A DNA stretch of 64,000 nt. It comes from PALSA-693 sp963781155 (lineage in GTDB: Bacteria; Actinomycetota; Acidimicrobiia; Acidimicrobiales; Palsa-688). A program made the translations under genes and the position numbers. The stretch is from positions 1 to 64,000 of the forward strand of contig CAWAEC010000016.1 of assembly GCA_963781155.1 (NCBI GenBank), given 5' to 3'. The notes below the pieces were generated by a model. That model was not told where the DNA came from, did not search any database, and saw only the letters and a program-made list of their open reading frames with translations. The first letter of the stretch is position 1. Every line of letters starts with the position of its first letter. This document shows positions 26,801 to 35,282 of this stretch, one piece after another.

Positions 26801-28642
26801 CTACCGGCGTCTCGGCAAGTGCCGCCGGACCCGCACGAGCATCCGGACCATCTCTTCGCCCAGGTCGCCGGTGTTGGCACGCGGGTTGTTGTACACCACG
26901 TACTCCTTGGCTACCAGCGTCGCCAGGTAGTCGAGTAAGGCCACCTCGTCGTCCTTGACGAGGAGGAAGTCGGCGTGGCGGTCGTTGTAGAGCACGGTCG
27001 CAGACTCTGCGTCGAACCGGCTCCGCTCGGGACCAGGCTCGGGATCAGGGGCCAGGTTGGGGAGATGGCGCGACCGTCGCGGTTCGGCTGCGCCCCCCGT
27101 GGAGCCATGGCCGTCGCTCGACCGGTCGTTGTCGACTGGCGGCCGGACCGGCGGCAGCAGGTCGTCGAACCGCGGCTCATCCCCCGGCCTTCGCGCAACC
27201 TCGGCCGGGTCCGGTGGCTCGTCGAACAGATCGCCCGTCGACCCACCCTCGAGCAGCCCGCCTTCACCTGGTTCCCCACCGACCGTCGTCCGCATGGGAT
27301 TGTCCAGGTCCGCGAGTTCCTTCAGCACCCGGCTGAACACCTTCCGGACCGTGTCCGACAACCGATCAGCGGTTTGCACATCCACTTCCCGCCGCACCCG
27401 CACCACGGCTCGGGCCACCGCCGGTTCGACTGCCTGCAGAGCGTCGCGGAACACCGGGAAGGCGCCCCGGTCCCGAAGCACCGCCCGCCGCCCGGCCGTC
27501 TGCTGGAGCGCCTCGAACAGCACCTGTCCGGTCACCTGCCCCGACGTCCAGGGCTCGTGGTCGAACTCGTCCAGGTCGGCCACGTCGTCGATGACGGTCG
27601 TCCCCGCTTTCCCGACCACCGCCACCCTTCGTCGTCGGTCTGGATCGGCCGTCACGTAAAGGGCGAATTCGATCCGGCCCCACAGAGTGGGCCGCGCCGG
27701 GATGTCGAGGCGCACACCCTCGGGCTCCTCCGGCGTCACCAGCTCGATCGTGCGGCCTTCCATCACTTCGATCGAGTAGTCGCCCCGGGCCAGCGCGGCT
27801 GCCCGGCGACGCCGCAGATAGTCGACGACCTTGCGCTGGGTGAGGACCCGCAACGCTTCGGGGTCCAGCTCGCTCAGGTACACCGTCGTGCCGCTCACCT
27901 GACGGGCCCGGCGGCGTTCCTTCATCAGCGAGGCGTCCGGAGAACCCCTCTCGAGCCTCAGGGTCCACGTCTCGTCGCTGCCCACCCCTCTCGACACAAT
28001 GTCGCAGCGGCCGCCAAGCTGCTGGAAGGCCAGCAGCCCGATGGCTTTCTCCCCGAGGGTGCGCTCGTCGCCCGCCTTGGTCGACTCGAACAGGTTCCTG
28101 GCGATCTCCCGCAGGCGTTCCGGGCTGAGTCCCCGCCCCACGTCGTCGACGGCAATGACCGGCCGCTTGCCCTTGCGCCGCAGCAGCACTGCGATTCGCC
28201 CGCCCGGCTGCTCGCTCTGGATGTATTCGTCCGCCGCATTGGAGACGAACTCGTTGAGGGCATCCTTGGGGTCCTGATAGGCCTGGCCCGACACCAGAAC
28301 CGCCTTGCCCAGGTTGCCGATCCGCAACCGCACCCGCTCGCCATTGACGGCCCCACCGCGTATTCGGGCTGCAGCTCCGCTCGCCTTCCGCTTCTTCGGG
28401 CCCCCCGACTCGCCCGACCGGACAATCTGGCGAGCACGCTCTGCTGAGATCCCGAAGCGCTCTCCAACCTCGGCGAGCGACAGGCCCTCGTGATGGAGCC
28501 GGACTATCTCCCGATTCCGGTCGGTAAACACTGCCCGGCAACGGTAGCGGCCACGCTCCCTTCTCCCGGGGAATGGCCGACGGCGGCCGGTAGTCCAGCG
28601 AGCCGCAGCTCGCACCTCGACGACTGTGGCGACCGTCGACAC
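26801..28642 (-). CDS. sigma-4-like HTH fused to GHKL (Hsp90-like) ATPase
   Basis: About 613 aa. Residues about 39-78 (TDRNREIVRLHHEGLSLAEV, GERFGISAERARQIV) form an HTH like sigma region 4.2. A GHKL ATPase follows: N-box ALNEFVSNAADEYI (about 127-140), VIAVDDVGRGLSPERL, and ESTKAGDERTLGEKAIGLLA as the lid/G2 region. The middle resembles an S5-like transducer. The C-terminal third is Pro/Arg/Asp-rich, then has VLYNDRHADFLLVKDDEVAL and a final helical end. GTG at 28642 is the longest start; GTG at 28531 (VFTDRNRE) is plausible. The domain order recalls prokaryotic MORC/Hsp90-like ATPases, but no nuclease partner is adjacent. Confidence 0.7.
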   Translation of the reverse strand: MSTVATVVEVRAAARWTTGRRRPFPGRRERGRYRCRAVFTDRNREIVRLHHEGLSLAEVGERFGISAERARQIVRSGESGGPKKRKASGAAARIRGGAVNGERVRLRIGNLGKAVLVSGQAYQDPKDALNEFVSNAADEYIQSEQPGGRIAVLLRRKGKRPVIAVDDVGRGLSPERLREIARNLFESTKAGDERTLGEKAIGLLAFQQLGGRCDIVSRGVGSDETWTLRLERGSPDASLMKERRRARQVSGTTVYLSELDPEALRVLTQRKVVDYLRRRRAAALARGDYSIEVMEGRTIELVTPEEPEGVRLDIPARPTLWGRIEFALYVTADPDRRRRVAVVGKAGTTVIDDVADLDEFDHEPWTSGQVTGQVLFEALQQTAGRRAVLRDRGAFPVFRDALQAVEPAVARAVVRVRREVDVQTADRLSDTVRKVFSRVLKELADLDNPMRTTVGGEPGEGGLLEGGSTGDLFDEPPDPAEVARRPGDEPRFDDLLPPVRPPVDNDRSSDGHGSTGGAAEPRRSRHLPNLAPDPEPGPERSRFDAESATVLYNDRHADFLLVKDDEVALLDYLATLVAKEYVVYNNPRANTGDLGEEMVRMLVRVRRHLPRRR

Positions 28643-28755
28643 GTGTGCCCGAACCCGGCCGGCGCCGCCAGCACGAAGACGCGCACCGGGGCGCCGTCAC
28701 AGCCCCGATATAAGGTCATGGCCATCACGTAACACTCCGACAAGGGGGGTCCCCC

Positions 28756-29664
28756 GTGGCCAGCCAGCAGGCAGAAACGTTGAAGGCGATGCTGATCGAG
28801 TTCCGCACTCAGCACCAGGATGCCGGCGAGGTCACCCTGGAGGAGATGCGGGCCAACATGGGCCGCTTCGGGGAGTTCGCCGCGGAACCGGACGGCGTGA
28901 CGTGGGAGCCGGTGGATGCCGGCGGCATTCCGGCCATCTGGGCCATTCCCGACGGCGCCGCCGCGGACCAGGTCGTCCAGTACCTCCACGGGGGCGGCTA
29001 CATCCTGGGATCGGCCGAGGTCTATCAGCGCTTCACCGGGCACCTGGCCAAAGCGGTCGGCTGCCGGGTGCTCAACGTCGACTACGGCCTGGCGCCGGAG
29101 AACCCGCATCCCGGGCCTGTCAACGACAGCGTTCAGGTGTACCGCTGGCTCCTCGATCAGGGTTTCGCCCCGGAGCACATCGCCATCGCCGGAGACTCCG
29201 CCGGCGGCGGGTTGACGCTGGCCACCCTGCTCAAACTGGCCGACGACGGCCTGCCCCAGCCGGCCGCGGCCGTGCCCCTTTCTCCCTGGACCGACATGGA
29301 GGGCCTCGGCGACTCCATGCAGAGCAACGCCCAGAGCGACGTCCTCCTGGCGGCCGACGAGCTCAAGGGCATGACCGACCTGTTCCTCGCCGGCGGCAAC
29401 CCCCGCGATCCCCTCGCCGCTCCGGTCCACGGCGACTATACGGGCGTGTGCGCCATGTACATCCAGGTGGGCGGCGATGAGACCCTCCTGGACGACGCCC
29501 GGCGGGTCGCCACCCGGGCCAGCACCCACGGGGTCGACGTCCAGATCGAAGTGTTCCCGGAAATGCAGCACGTGTTCCAGATGGGCGTCGGCAACATGCC
29601 CGAGGCCGACGACGCCGTGGCCCGCATCGGCGCGTACCTCCGCCCCCGCCTGGGTCTCGACTGA
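28756..29664 (+). CDS. alpha/beta hydrolase, HSL-family esterase
   Basis: 302 aa. The oxyanion motif HGGGYILGSA lies near residue 78. The nucleophile elbow GDSAGGG lies near 152. The acid is probable in QVGGDETLLDDA and the His in EMQHVFQMG. This is the hormone-sensitive-lipase type acetyl-hydrolase architecture and it is intact. The GTG at 28756 follows a G-rich Shine-Dalgarno (AAGGGGGG). It is divergent from the GHKL gene and followed after 14 bp by a glycosidase gene, probably as one transcript. Confidence 0.9.
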   Translation: MASQQAETLKAMLIEFRTQHQDAGEVTLEEMRANMGRFGEFAAEPDGVTWEPVDAGGIPAIWAIPDGAAADQVVQYLHGGGYILGSAEVYQRFTGHLAKAVGCRVLNVDYGLAPENPHPGPVNDSVQVYRWLLDQGFAPEHIAIAGDSAGGGLTLATLLKLADDGLPQPAAAVPLSPWTDMEGLGDSMQSNAQSDVLLAADELKGMTDLFLAGGNPRDPLAAPVHGDYTGVCAMYIQVGGDETLLDDARRVATRASTHGVDVQIEVFPEMQHVFQMGVGNMPEADDAVARIGAYLRPRLGLD

Positions 29665-29678
29665 CCGCCGGCGCGCTC

Positions 29679-30974
29679 GTGGACGACCCGGAGTTACGTT
29701 GCCAAGCCCTCGCCGTCCTAGAGAACAACCTGCGAGACGGCTACACGGTGCCGGCGCAGGGCCTCTATCCGTACCAATGGTGCTGGGACACGGGGCCGAT
29801 CTCCCTGGGGTGGGCCGCGGCCGGGCGGTGGGACGAGGCCTGGGGCGAGCTCAAGAAACTGTTCTCGGCGCAGTGGCCGTCCGGCCTGGTGCCCCACATC
29901 GTGTTCTGGACCCAGGACGACACCTACTTCCCGGGGCCCGACGTGTGGGCGACCGGTCGCCAGCCACCCACCACCGGGCTGACCCAGCCGCCCCTGCCGG
30001 TGACTGCGGCCGCTCGCCTCTTCACCGCCGACCCCGACCGGCGCCGGGCCGAGCAGGCCATCGCGTCCCTGTGGCCCCGGTTGGTGGCCTGGCTGGCCTG
30101 GATCCACCGGGCCCGCGGCGGACCGCACGGCGCCTGCGTCGTGGTCCATCCCTGGGAATCGGGCATGGACAACTCCCCCTCCTGGGATCAGCCGCTGGCA
30201 GCCAGCCCCGAAGCAACCCACGAACACCTCGAACGACGGGACACGGCCACGGTGTCCGCCAAAGAACGACCCTCGACCCGCGAGTACCGCCATTACCTCG
30301 GGATCGTCGAGGCGCTGCGCAACGGCGGGTGGAACACCGAACGTCAACCAGCCGACAGCCCGTTCGCCGTGGAGGACCCCTCTTTCACCGCGATCACTGC
30401 CCAGGCCGCGGCCGAGTTGGCTGCGGTCGCCGAGCCAGCCGGCCAGGACGGCAGCCTCCCTGCGTTGGTCGCGCAGGAAGTACGGGGCGGACTGGACGCC
30501 CTGTGGGACGAGGATGCGGGCTGGTTTCGCCCCTACGACATACGTGCCAATCGTCCCGTAGGACCTCCGACCTCGACCGGGCTGGTCGCCATCCACGCCG
30601 GCCTTGCCGACGCGCACCTGGAGCGCATGCTGGGCCGCCTCGACGCCTGGCACGAGAAGCTGGCCGTGGGAATACCGAGTACGGACCCGGAGGCGACGTC
30701 GTTCGACGCCATCCGGTACTGGCGGGGGCCGGTATGGGTGCTCGTCAACTGGCTGGTGGCCGACGGCCTGACCCGATCGGGGCAATCGGCCCGGGCCGGG
30801 ACCCTGCAGGAGACGACTCGGAAGCTGGTCGAGGAGGGTTTCCGGGAGTACTACGACCCTCGCGACTCCGCCGGCATCGGCGGGCGGGACTTCTCGTGGA
30901 GCGCGGCTCTGACCCTGGCCTGGCTCACTGCAGCAACGGGGGGTTCGCAGCCGCCGCAGCCTCCTCAACCGTGA
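29679..30974 (+). CDS. GH63/MGH-like (alpha/alpha)6 glycosidase
   Basis: 431 aa without a signal peptide. YPYQWCWDTGPISLGW, GLVPHIVFW, HPWESGMDNSPSWDQPL and the late IRYWRGPVWVLVNWLVADGL and FSWSAALTLAWL are characteristic of the mannosylglycerate/glucosylglycerate hydrolase and GH63-like barrel. The Asp in WDTGP and Glu in EYYDPRD or ATSFD regions are candidate catalytic acids. A compatible-solute substrate (glucosyl- or mannosylglycerate) is suggested by family only. The tail overlaps the convergent DksA-like gene by 50 bp. Confidence 0.82.
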   Translation: MDDPELRCQALAVLENNLRDGYTVPAQGLYPYQWCWDTGPISLGWAAAGRWDEAWGELKKLFSAQWPSGLVPHIVFWTQDDTYFPGPDVWATGRQPPTTGLTQPPLPVTAAARLFTADPDRRRAEQAIASLWPRLVAWLAWIHRARGGPHGACVVVHPWESGMDNSPSWDQPLAASPEATHEHLERRDTATVSAKERPSTREYRHYLGIVEALRNGGWNTERQPADSPFAVEDPSFTAITAQAAAELAAVAEPAGQDGSLPALVAQEVRGGLDALWDEDAGWFRPYDIRANRPVGPPTSTGLVAIHAGLADAHLERMLGRLDAWHEKLAVGIPSTDPEATSFDAIRYWRGPVWVLVNWLVADGLTRSGQSARAGTLQETTRKLVEEGFREYYDPRDSAGIGGRDFSWSAALTLAWLTAATGGSQPPQPPQP

Positions 30975-31284
30975 GCTCCGCGGCCGGATCCGCCTCCAGG
31001 CGCTCGTCCGGGATCACCATCCCGCTCTTGACTGACCGCCCGTACGTGCCGGCCGCCAACCGCGCTTCCGCCCGCTCGATGGCCTGCAGTCGCTCCCGCA
31101 GACCCTCCGCGGTGGCGTCGTCGGTGCCCTCTTCCGTCAGCGGCTGAGCGGGGTCGCTCCAGTCGACGTCCTGCTCGTCCTCGACGTCGCGATCGTCGCG
31201 CCGATCGACGTCGAGCCCGGCGATCAAACCCTCGACCCGTTTGCGTTCCGCTTCCAGCAACGTACGTGCTCTGTCGTCGTCCAC
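30925..31284 (-). CDS. DksA/TraR-like protein lacking zinc cysteines
   Basis: 119 aa. An acidic coiled-coil N-terminus (ARTLLEAERKRVEGLIAGLD) is followed by RLQAIERAEARLAAGTYGRS and IPDERLEADP, the DksA/TraR layout. The four Cys of the zinc finger are replaced; GTYGRSVKSG stands where GTYGxCxxCG is usual and the second pair is absent. It may act without zinc or as a stress-associated small protein. The 3' end overlaps the convergent glycosidase gene. Confidence 0.75.
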   Translation of the reverse strand: MDDDRARTLLEAERKRVEGLIAGLDVDRRDDRDVEDEQDVDWSDPAQPLTEEGTDDATAEGLRERLQAIERAEARLAAGTYGRSVKSGMVIPDERLEADPAAELTVEEAAAAANPPLLQ

Positions 31285-31350
31285 GGCCCCATTGTCCTAC
31301 ACCGGGGTGGACTGCGGCACGGGCGCGCTCCGCGGCAACCACTCGACGCG

Positions 31351-32277
31351 ATGACACTGCCCCTCGATAGGGTCCACTGGATGCTCCAGTGGATGCCGTG
31401 GCAGGACGCGGCCGGTATGGCGGGCGCGACCGCAGCGACCTGGAAGCTCACCGACCGGTCACCCCGCCGCTGGGCCCGCCGCCTCAAGCCCTGGGCCCGC
31501 GAGCTCACCCTGACCCTGATCCTGTACGGCATGTGGCAGTACGCCGGCGCCTGGTCCCTGGGCCGGGTCAACCTGGCCGTGGCTCGCGGACAGAACATCT
31601 GGCACCTGGAGCGTCTGCTGCACCTCCCGAGTGAACGATCCGCCCAGCAGCTCATCCTCCACCACCGTCTCCTGGTCCACTGGCTCAACGAGTACTACGT
31701 CCAGCTCCACGTCCCCGCCCTCGGTGTCTGCCTGCTGTGGCTGTTCATCCGACACCGGGACCGCTATCCAAACGTGCGCAACGTGCTGGTGCTGACCACG
31801 GGCGCCTGCCTGCTGATCCAGATGTTTCCGGTCGCCCCGCCCCGGCTCCTGCCCCACGCCGGCATCGTGGATACCGGCGCCCTCGTGGGTCCGAGCGACT
31901 ACGCCGGCGGCGCGCCCGGGATCGATCAGCTGTCCGCCATGCCGTCGGTGCACGTGGCCTGGGCCCTGATTGTCGCCGGGGCCATCGTGTGGGCGTCCCG
32001 CAACCGGTACCGCTGGCTGGCCATCCTCTACCCGGTCATGACCATCCTGGTGGTCGTCGTGACCGGCAATCATTACTGGGCCGACGCCATCGTGGCCGCC
32101 GCCCTGTGCGCCCTGGCCACCTATGTGGTGGTGAAGGTCCCGGCCTGGTGGATGCGGCTCACCGGCGTCGAGGCACCGGAACGCAATGTACCAGTTGGCA
32201 CATTGCCGGTTGGTACACTCGACTCCTATGAGCCGGGCGGCGAGCGAGAACCCGTTCCACTACGGGACTCCGGCTGA
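31351..32277 (+). CDS. PAP2-superfamily membrane phosphatase / inositolphosphotransferase-like
   Basis: 308 aa, about six transmembrane helices. Motifs in order are FPVAPPRLLP, LSAMPSVHVAWAL (catalytic SxxxH) and TGNHYWADAIVAA, matching the PAP2/Aur1-like type where the first motif is shortened. It probably dephosphorylates or transfers lipid-linked phosphate groups at the membrane. The last 50 nt overlap the start of the ATPase gene, and a palindromic promoter for that gene lies inside this coding end. Confidence 0.85.
   Translation: MTLPLDRVHWMLQWMPWQDAAGMAGATAATWKLTDRSPRRWARRLKPWARELTLTLILYGMWQYAGAWSLGRVNLAVARGQNIWHLERLLHLPSERSAQQLILHHRLLVHWLNEYYVQLHVPALGVCLLWLFIRHRDRYPNVRNVLVLTTGACLLIQMFPVAPPRLLPHAGIVDTGALVGPSDYAGGAPGIDQLSAMPSVHVAWALIVAGAIVWASRNRYRWLAILYPVMTILVVVVTGNHYWADAIVAAALCALATYVVVKVPAWWMRLTGVEAPERNVPVGTLPVGTLDSYEPGGEREPVPLRDSG
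32187..32217 (+). promoter_or_regulatory. nested palindrome/promoter of the ATPase gene
   Basis: Outer arms TGTACCA (32187) and TGGTACA (32211) and inner arms GGCA and TGCC are symmetric about one centre. The direct element GTTGG(C/T)ACA is also repeated. TACACT at 32214-32219 could be a -10, only 8 bp before the ATG at 32228, so the message may be leaderless. Confidence 0.5.
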
Positions 32278-33367
32278 AGGCAATCACTTCACCGGCCGGC
32301 GGGAGGAGCTGGCCGCCCTTCTGGCCCGCATGCGCAACGGCGTCAACGTCGTCCTGCTCTCGCCCCGCCGCTACGGCAAGACCAGCCTGCTGCACGCCGC
32401 CGAAGCCCGCCTGGCCCGGGGCCGGCCGTCGGCAGCCGTCATCGAGGTCAACGTGCTGCGAGCGACGAGCCTGTCGGGCCTTGTCGGTTTGCTCACGGCC
32501 GGGGCGTTCCACCTGTCCGGGGCCCGCTGGCAGCGGGCTCGCCAGGCCGTGCCCGAATTCCTGCGCCGGGTGCGGGTCCATCCCATCGTCACCTTCGATC
32601 CCATGGGCAACCCCCGCTTCGGCTTCGACGCCGCCCTCAGCAACCGGGATGCCGAAACGGTGATCGCTGACGTGTACGGCCTGCTGGCCGAGGAGGCCAC
32701 CAAACGACCGGCCGTCCTGGTCCTCGACGAGTTCCAGGCCATCACCCGGCACGGGGCGGCCCTGCCGGATCTGTTCAAGGCGTTGGCGGACGCGCACCCG
32801 AGAGTCAGTTTGGTGCTGGCCGGCTCGAAGCGGCATCTGATGGAGGAACTGGTCATCCACACCCAGGCGCCGCTCTTCGGCATGGCCCAGCGGCTGAGCC
32901 TGGGCCCGATCCCGCCGATCGAGATGGAGGCGTACCTCCGGCAGCGGGCGGACGGCGCCGGCAAACCGATCGACAGCAAGGCGGCCGCGCACCTGCTCGC
33001 CCTGGCCGGCCCGGTCCCCAACGACATCCAGCATCTGGCCTTCGAGGCCTACGAAGCCGCCACCGACCGGCTCGACGCAGCTGCCATCGATCGGGGCATG
33101 GCCCGGGCCGTCGACCACGACAGCGTGCTCTTCGCCGAGAGCCTGGTCCGCATGTCCCCGGGGCAAGGACGGGTACTGGCTGCCCTGGCCCAGGGCTCGC
33201 CGGCCGAGCCATACTCGTCGGCGTTTGCTCGTTCGGCCGGTCTGGCCAGCGGCAGTTCCGTGCGCAAGGCCCTCCAGCCCCTGCTGCAAAACGAGGACGT
33301 CGTCGACCGGGACGGACAGCTGGTGGTGGCCGACCCCTTCTTCGCAGCCTGGTTGCGCGGTGAGTGA
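32228..33367 (+). CDS. STAND/archaeal-type AAA+ ATPase
   Basis: 379 aa. ENPFHYGTPAEGNHFTGRRE precedes Walker A SPRRYGKTSLL (about residue 47). Walker B is AVLVLDEFQAI. A sensor-like VLAGSKRHLMEELV follows, then a C-terminal winged-helix-like domain (SSVRKALQPLLQNEDVVDRD) ending FFAAWLRGE. Relatives are stand-alone ATPases of unclear role in archaea and bacteria, often mobile. The start is ATG 32228 within the upstream gene's end; the upstream frame to 32186 is promoter DNA. Confidence 0.85.
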   Translation: MSRAASENPFHYGTPAEGNHFTGRREELAALLARMRNGVNVVLLSPRRYGKTSLLHAAEARLARGRPSAAVIEVNVLRATSLSGLVGLLTAGAFHLSGARWQRARQAVPEFLRRVRVHPIVTFDPMGNPRFGFDAALSNRDAETVIADVYGLLAEEATKRPAVLVLDEFQAITRHGAALPDLFKALADAHPRVSLVLAGSKRHLMEELVIHTQAPLFGMAQRLSLGPIPPIEMEAYLRQRADGAGKPIDSKAAAHLLALAGPVPNDIQHLAFEAYEAATDRLDAAAIDRGMARAVDHDSVLFAESLVRMSPGQGRVLAALAQGSPAEPYSSAFARSAGLASGSSVRKALQPLLQNEDVVDRDGQLVVADPFFAAWLRGE

Positions 33368-33951
33368 ACTGGCCGAGCTGATCGTCGCAGACGCCATCTC
33401 GTGGCGGCGCTGGCTGGGCGATCATCACACGGACCCGGTCGGCGTGTGGCTGGTGCTGGCGAAGAAGGGGACGGCCCGGCCGACCTCCCTCTCCTACGAC
33501 GAGGCGCTGGACGAGGCCCTCTGCCACGGCTGGATCGACGGTCAGATGCGGCGGCGGGACGAGGCCACGTATTTCCAGCGGTTCACACCCCGGACCCGCC
33601 GCAGCGCCTGGTCCAAACGCAACGTCGGCATCGCGGAGGGGCTGATCACGGCAGGCCGCATGGTGCCGGCCGGGATGGAGGCGGTCGAGCAGGCGAAGGC
33701 GGATGGTCGTTGGGAGGCGGCCTACCGGGGGTCGGCCACCATGGAGGTCCCGTCCGATCTGGCCGAGGCGTTGGAGGCCAACCCGCGGGCTCGGGCCATG
33801 TTCGAGATCCTGACCAGCCAGAACCGCTACGCCATCCTGTACCGGCTGCATTCCATCAAAGGCTCGGGCACCCGGGCGCGACGCGTCACCGAGTTCGTGG
33901 CCATGCTGGCGCGGGGAGACCATCTACCCCCAGAAGCGCCACCTGGATTAG
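33360..33951 (+). CDS. YdeI/OmpD-associated family protein (frameshifted at about 33914)
   Basis: About 197 aa. LSYDEALDEALCHGWIDGQM, TYFQRFTPRTRRSAWSKRNV, GLITAGRMVPAG and QNRYAILYRLHSIKGSGTRA are typical of the family. The frame shifts at a short G run; restoring one G gives GETIYPQKRHLD and a stop at 33951, the normal family end, whereas the literal frame runs on to 34019. The GTG at 33360 overlaps the ATPase stop by 8 nt. Function is poorly known (linked elsewhere to resistance to cationic peptides). Confidence 0.82.
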
Positions 33952-34073
33952 CCCTCGGGGGAAACGAGAGGAACGCAAGGTGGCGGAGCTTTTCCCCTCC
34001 AGCCGGTCGCTCTGCCTAGGCTGTGCCCACCCCGCCGGCTCGGATGGCCGGCGTCGATGGTAGGAGAGGATCT

Positions 34074-34436
34074 TTGGCACAGAGCGCAGGACTCCACGAA
34101 CCGGAGGACCAGCTGTCCGCCGAGACGATCGATCGGCACCGGGCGCTGGCCTCGATCCAGGAGGAACTCGAAGCGGTTGACTGGTACGACCAGCGGGTCA
34201 ACGCCACCAACAATCCCGAACTCGCCGCCATCCTGGCCCACAATCGAGACGAGGAAAAAGAGCACGCCTCAATGGTCATCGAATGGCTTCGCCGCCAGGA
34301 CGCCGTGCTGGATCAACACTTGAGGACCTATCTGTTCACGACCGAGTCAATCGTCAAGGAAGAGGCCGCGGCTTCCACCACCGGGGGCTTAAGCGGTTCG
34401 CTCGGTATCGGCAGCCTGAAGGGAGCAGAACAATGA
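34074..34436 (+). CDS. encapsulated ferritin-like protein (EncFtn) with cargo-loading peptide
   Basis: About 120 aa. ALASIQEELEAVDWYDQRVN and HNRDEEKEHASMVIEWLRRQ carry the Glu and ExxH ferroxidase residues of EncFtn, which oxidises Fe2+ at a decamer interface inside an encapsulin shell. The C-terminal GGLSGSLGIGSLKG is a typical encapsulin targeting peptide. The start is a TTG at 34074 with GGAGAGG just upstream; no ATG fits. The stop overlaps the encapsulin ATG (ATGA). Confidence 0.93.
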   Translation: MAQSAGLHEPEDQLSAETIDRHRALASIQEELEAVDWYDQRVNATNNPELAAILAHNRDEEKEHASMVIEWLRRQDAVLDQHLRTYLFTTESIVKEEAAASTTGGLSGSLGIGSLKGAEQ

Positions 34437-35233
34437 GTAACCATCTTCTTCGCAGCCACGCCCCCATCACCGACGAAGGTTGGGCTCAGCTCGAACAAGA
34501 GGTCCAGCAGCGCGTCGTGCCCGCACTCGCCGCCCGCCGGCTGGTCGACTTCGAGGGCCCGCTCGGGTGGACCCACTCGGCCACCAACCTGGGCCGCATC
34601 ACCGCCATCGACGCCCCCGGCGAGGGCCTGCGAGGCTGCCAGCGCAAGGTTCTGCCCGTCGCCGAGCTCCGGGCCGACTTCACGGTGTCCCGGGACGAGC
34701 TGCGCGACGTGGACCGGGGCGCCGGCGATCCTGACCTCCATGATCTGGACCGGGCCGCCCGGCGGATCGCGGAGGCGGAGAATGTCTCTGTCTTTCACGG
34801 GTGGGCGGCCGCCGGCATTGTGGGGATCGCCGAGGGCGCACCGACGAGTATCCCCCTGGGTGCGGACGTGGAGCGCTATCCCCGCCACGTCGCCAAGGCG
34901 GTCGAGGCGCTGCTCAGCATCGGCATCAGCGGGCCCTACGGCCTCGCCCTCGGCCCCGACGGCTACACCAGCCTGGTGGAGACCACCGAGCACGGCGGCC
35001 TGATCGTGTTCGACCACATTCGCCAGATCCTGCAAGGGCAGATCGTGTGGGCGCCCGGGGTGCAAGGGGCGGTGGTCCTGAGCCTGCGGGGCGGCGACTT
35101 CGTGTTCGAGGCCGGCGAGGACCTTTCGCTGGGCTACGACCACCACGATGCCGACAACGTGTATTTGTACCTGGAGGAGAGCTTCACGTTCCGGTCGATT
35201 ACGCCGGAGGCGGCTGTCATGCTGTCCCCGTAG
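34433..35233 (+). CDS. encapsulin shell protein (HK97 fold, family 1)
   Basis: 266 aa, the usual family 1 length. It starts MSNHLLRSHAPITDEGWAQL, has ARRLVDFEGPLGWTHSATNL (N-terminal arm binding cargo peptides), IGISGPYGLALGPDGYTSLV in the P-domain, and ends with the E-loop/A-domain region SLGYDHHDADNVYLYLEESF. It self-assembles into an icosahedral compartment that stores iron with the EncFtn cargo. AGGGAG lies before the ATG, and a 4-nt overlap with the cargo gene couples translation. Confidence 0.95.
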   Translation: MSNHLLRSHAPITDEGWAQLEQEVQQRVVPALAARRLVDFEGPLGWTHSATNLGRITAIDAPGEGLRGCQRKVLPVAELRADFTVSRDELRDVDRGAGDPDLHDLDRAARRIAEAENVSVFHGWAAAGIVGIAEGAPTSIPLGADVERYPRHVAKAVEALLSIGISGPYGLALGPDGYTSLVETTEHGGLIVFDHIRQILQGQIVWAPGVQGAVVLSLRGGDFVFEAGEDLSLGYDHHDADNVYLYLEESFTFRSITPEAAVMLSP

Positions 35234-35235
35234 GG

Positions 35236-35282
35236 GGTTGGCGCCGGCGCCGCCTTTTCCGCGACCCCTCTTGGCGCCAACC
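35236..35282 (+). terminator. possible terminator after encapsulin
   Basis: GGTTGGCGCC (35236) and GGCGCCAACC (35273) form a perfect 10-bp stem with a 27-nt loop containing a CCTTTTCC stretch. No T-run follows the second arm. Confidence 0.4.

Noticed and set aside
26975..28447. 490-codon open frame on the plus strand
   Set aside because: Antisense shadow of the GHKL ATPase; Pro/Arg/His-rich, no Shine-Dalgarno, no recognisable motif.
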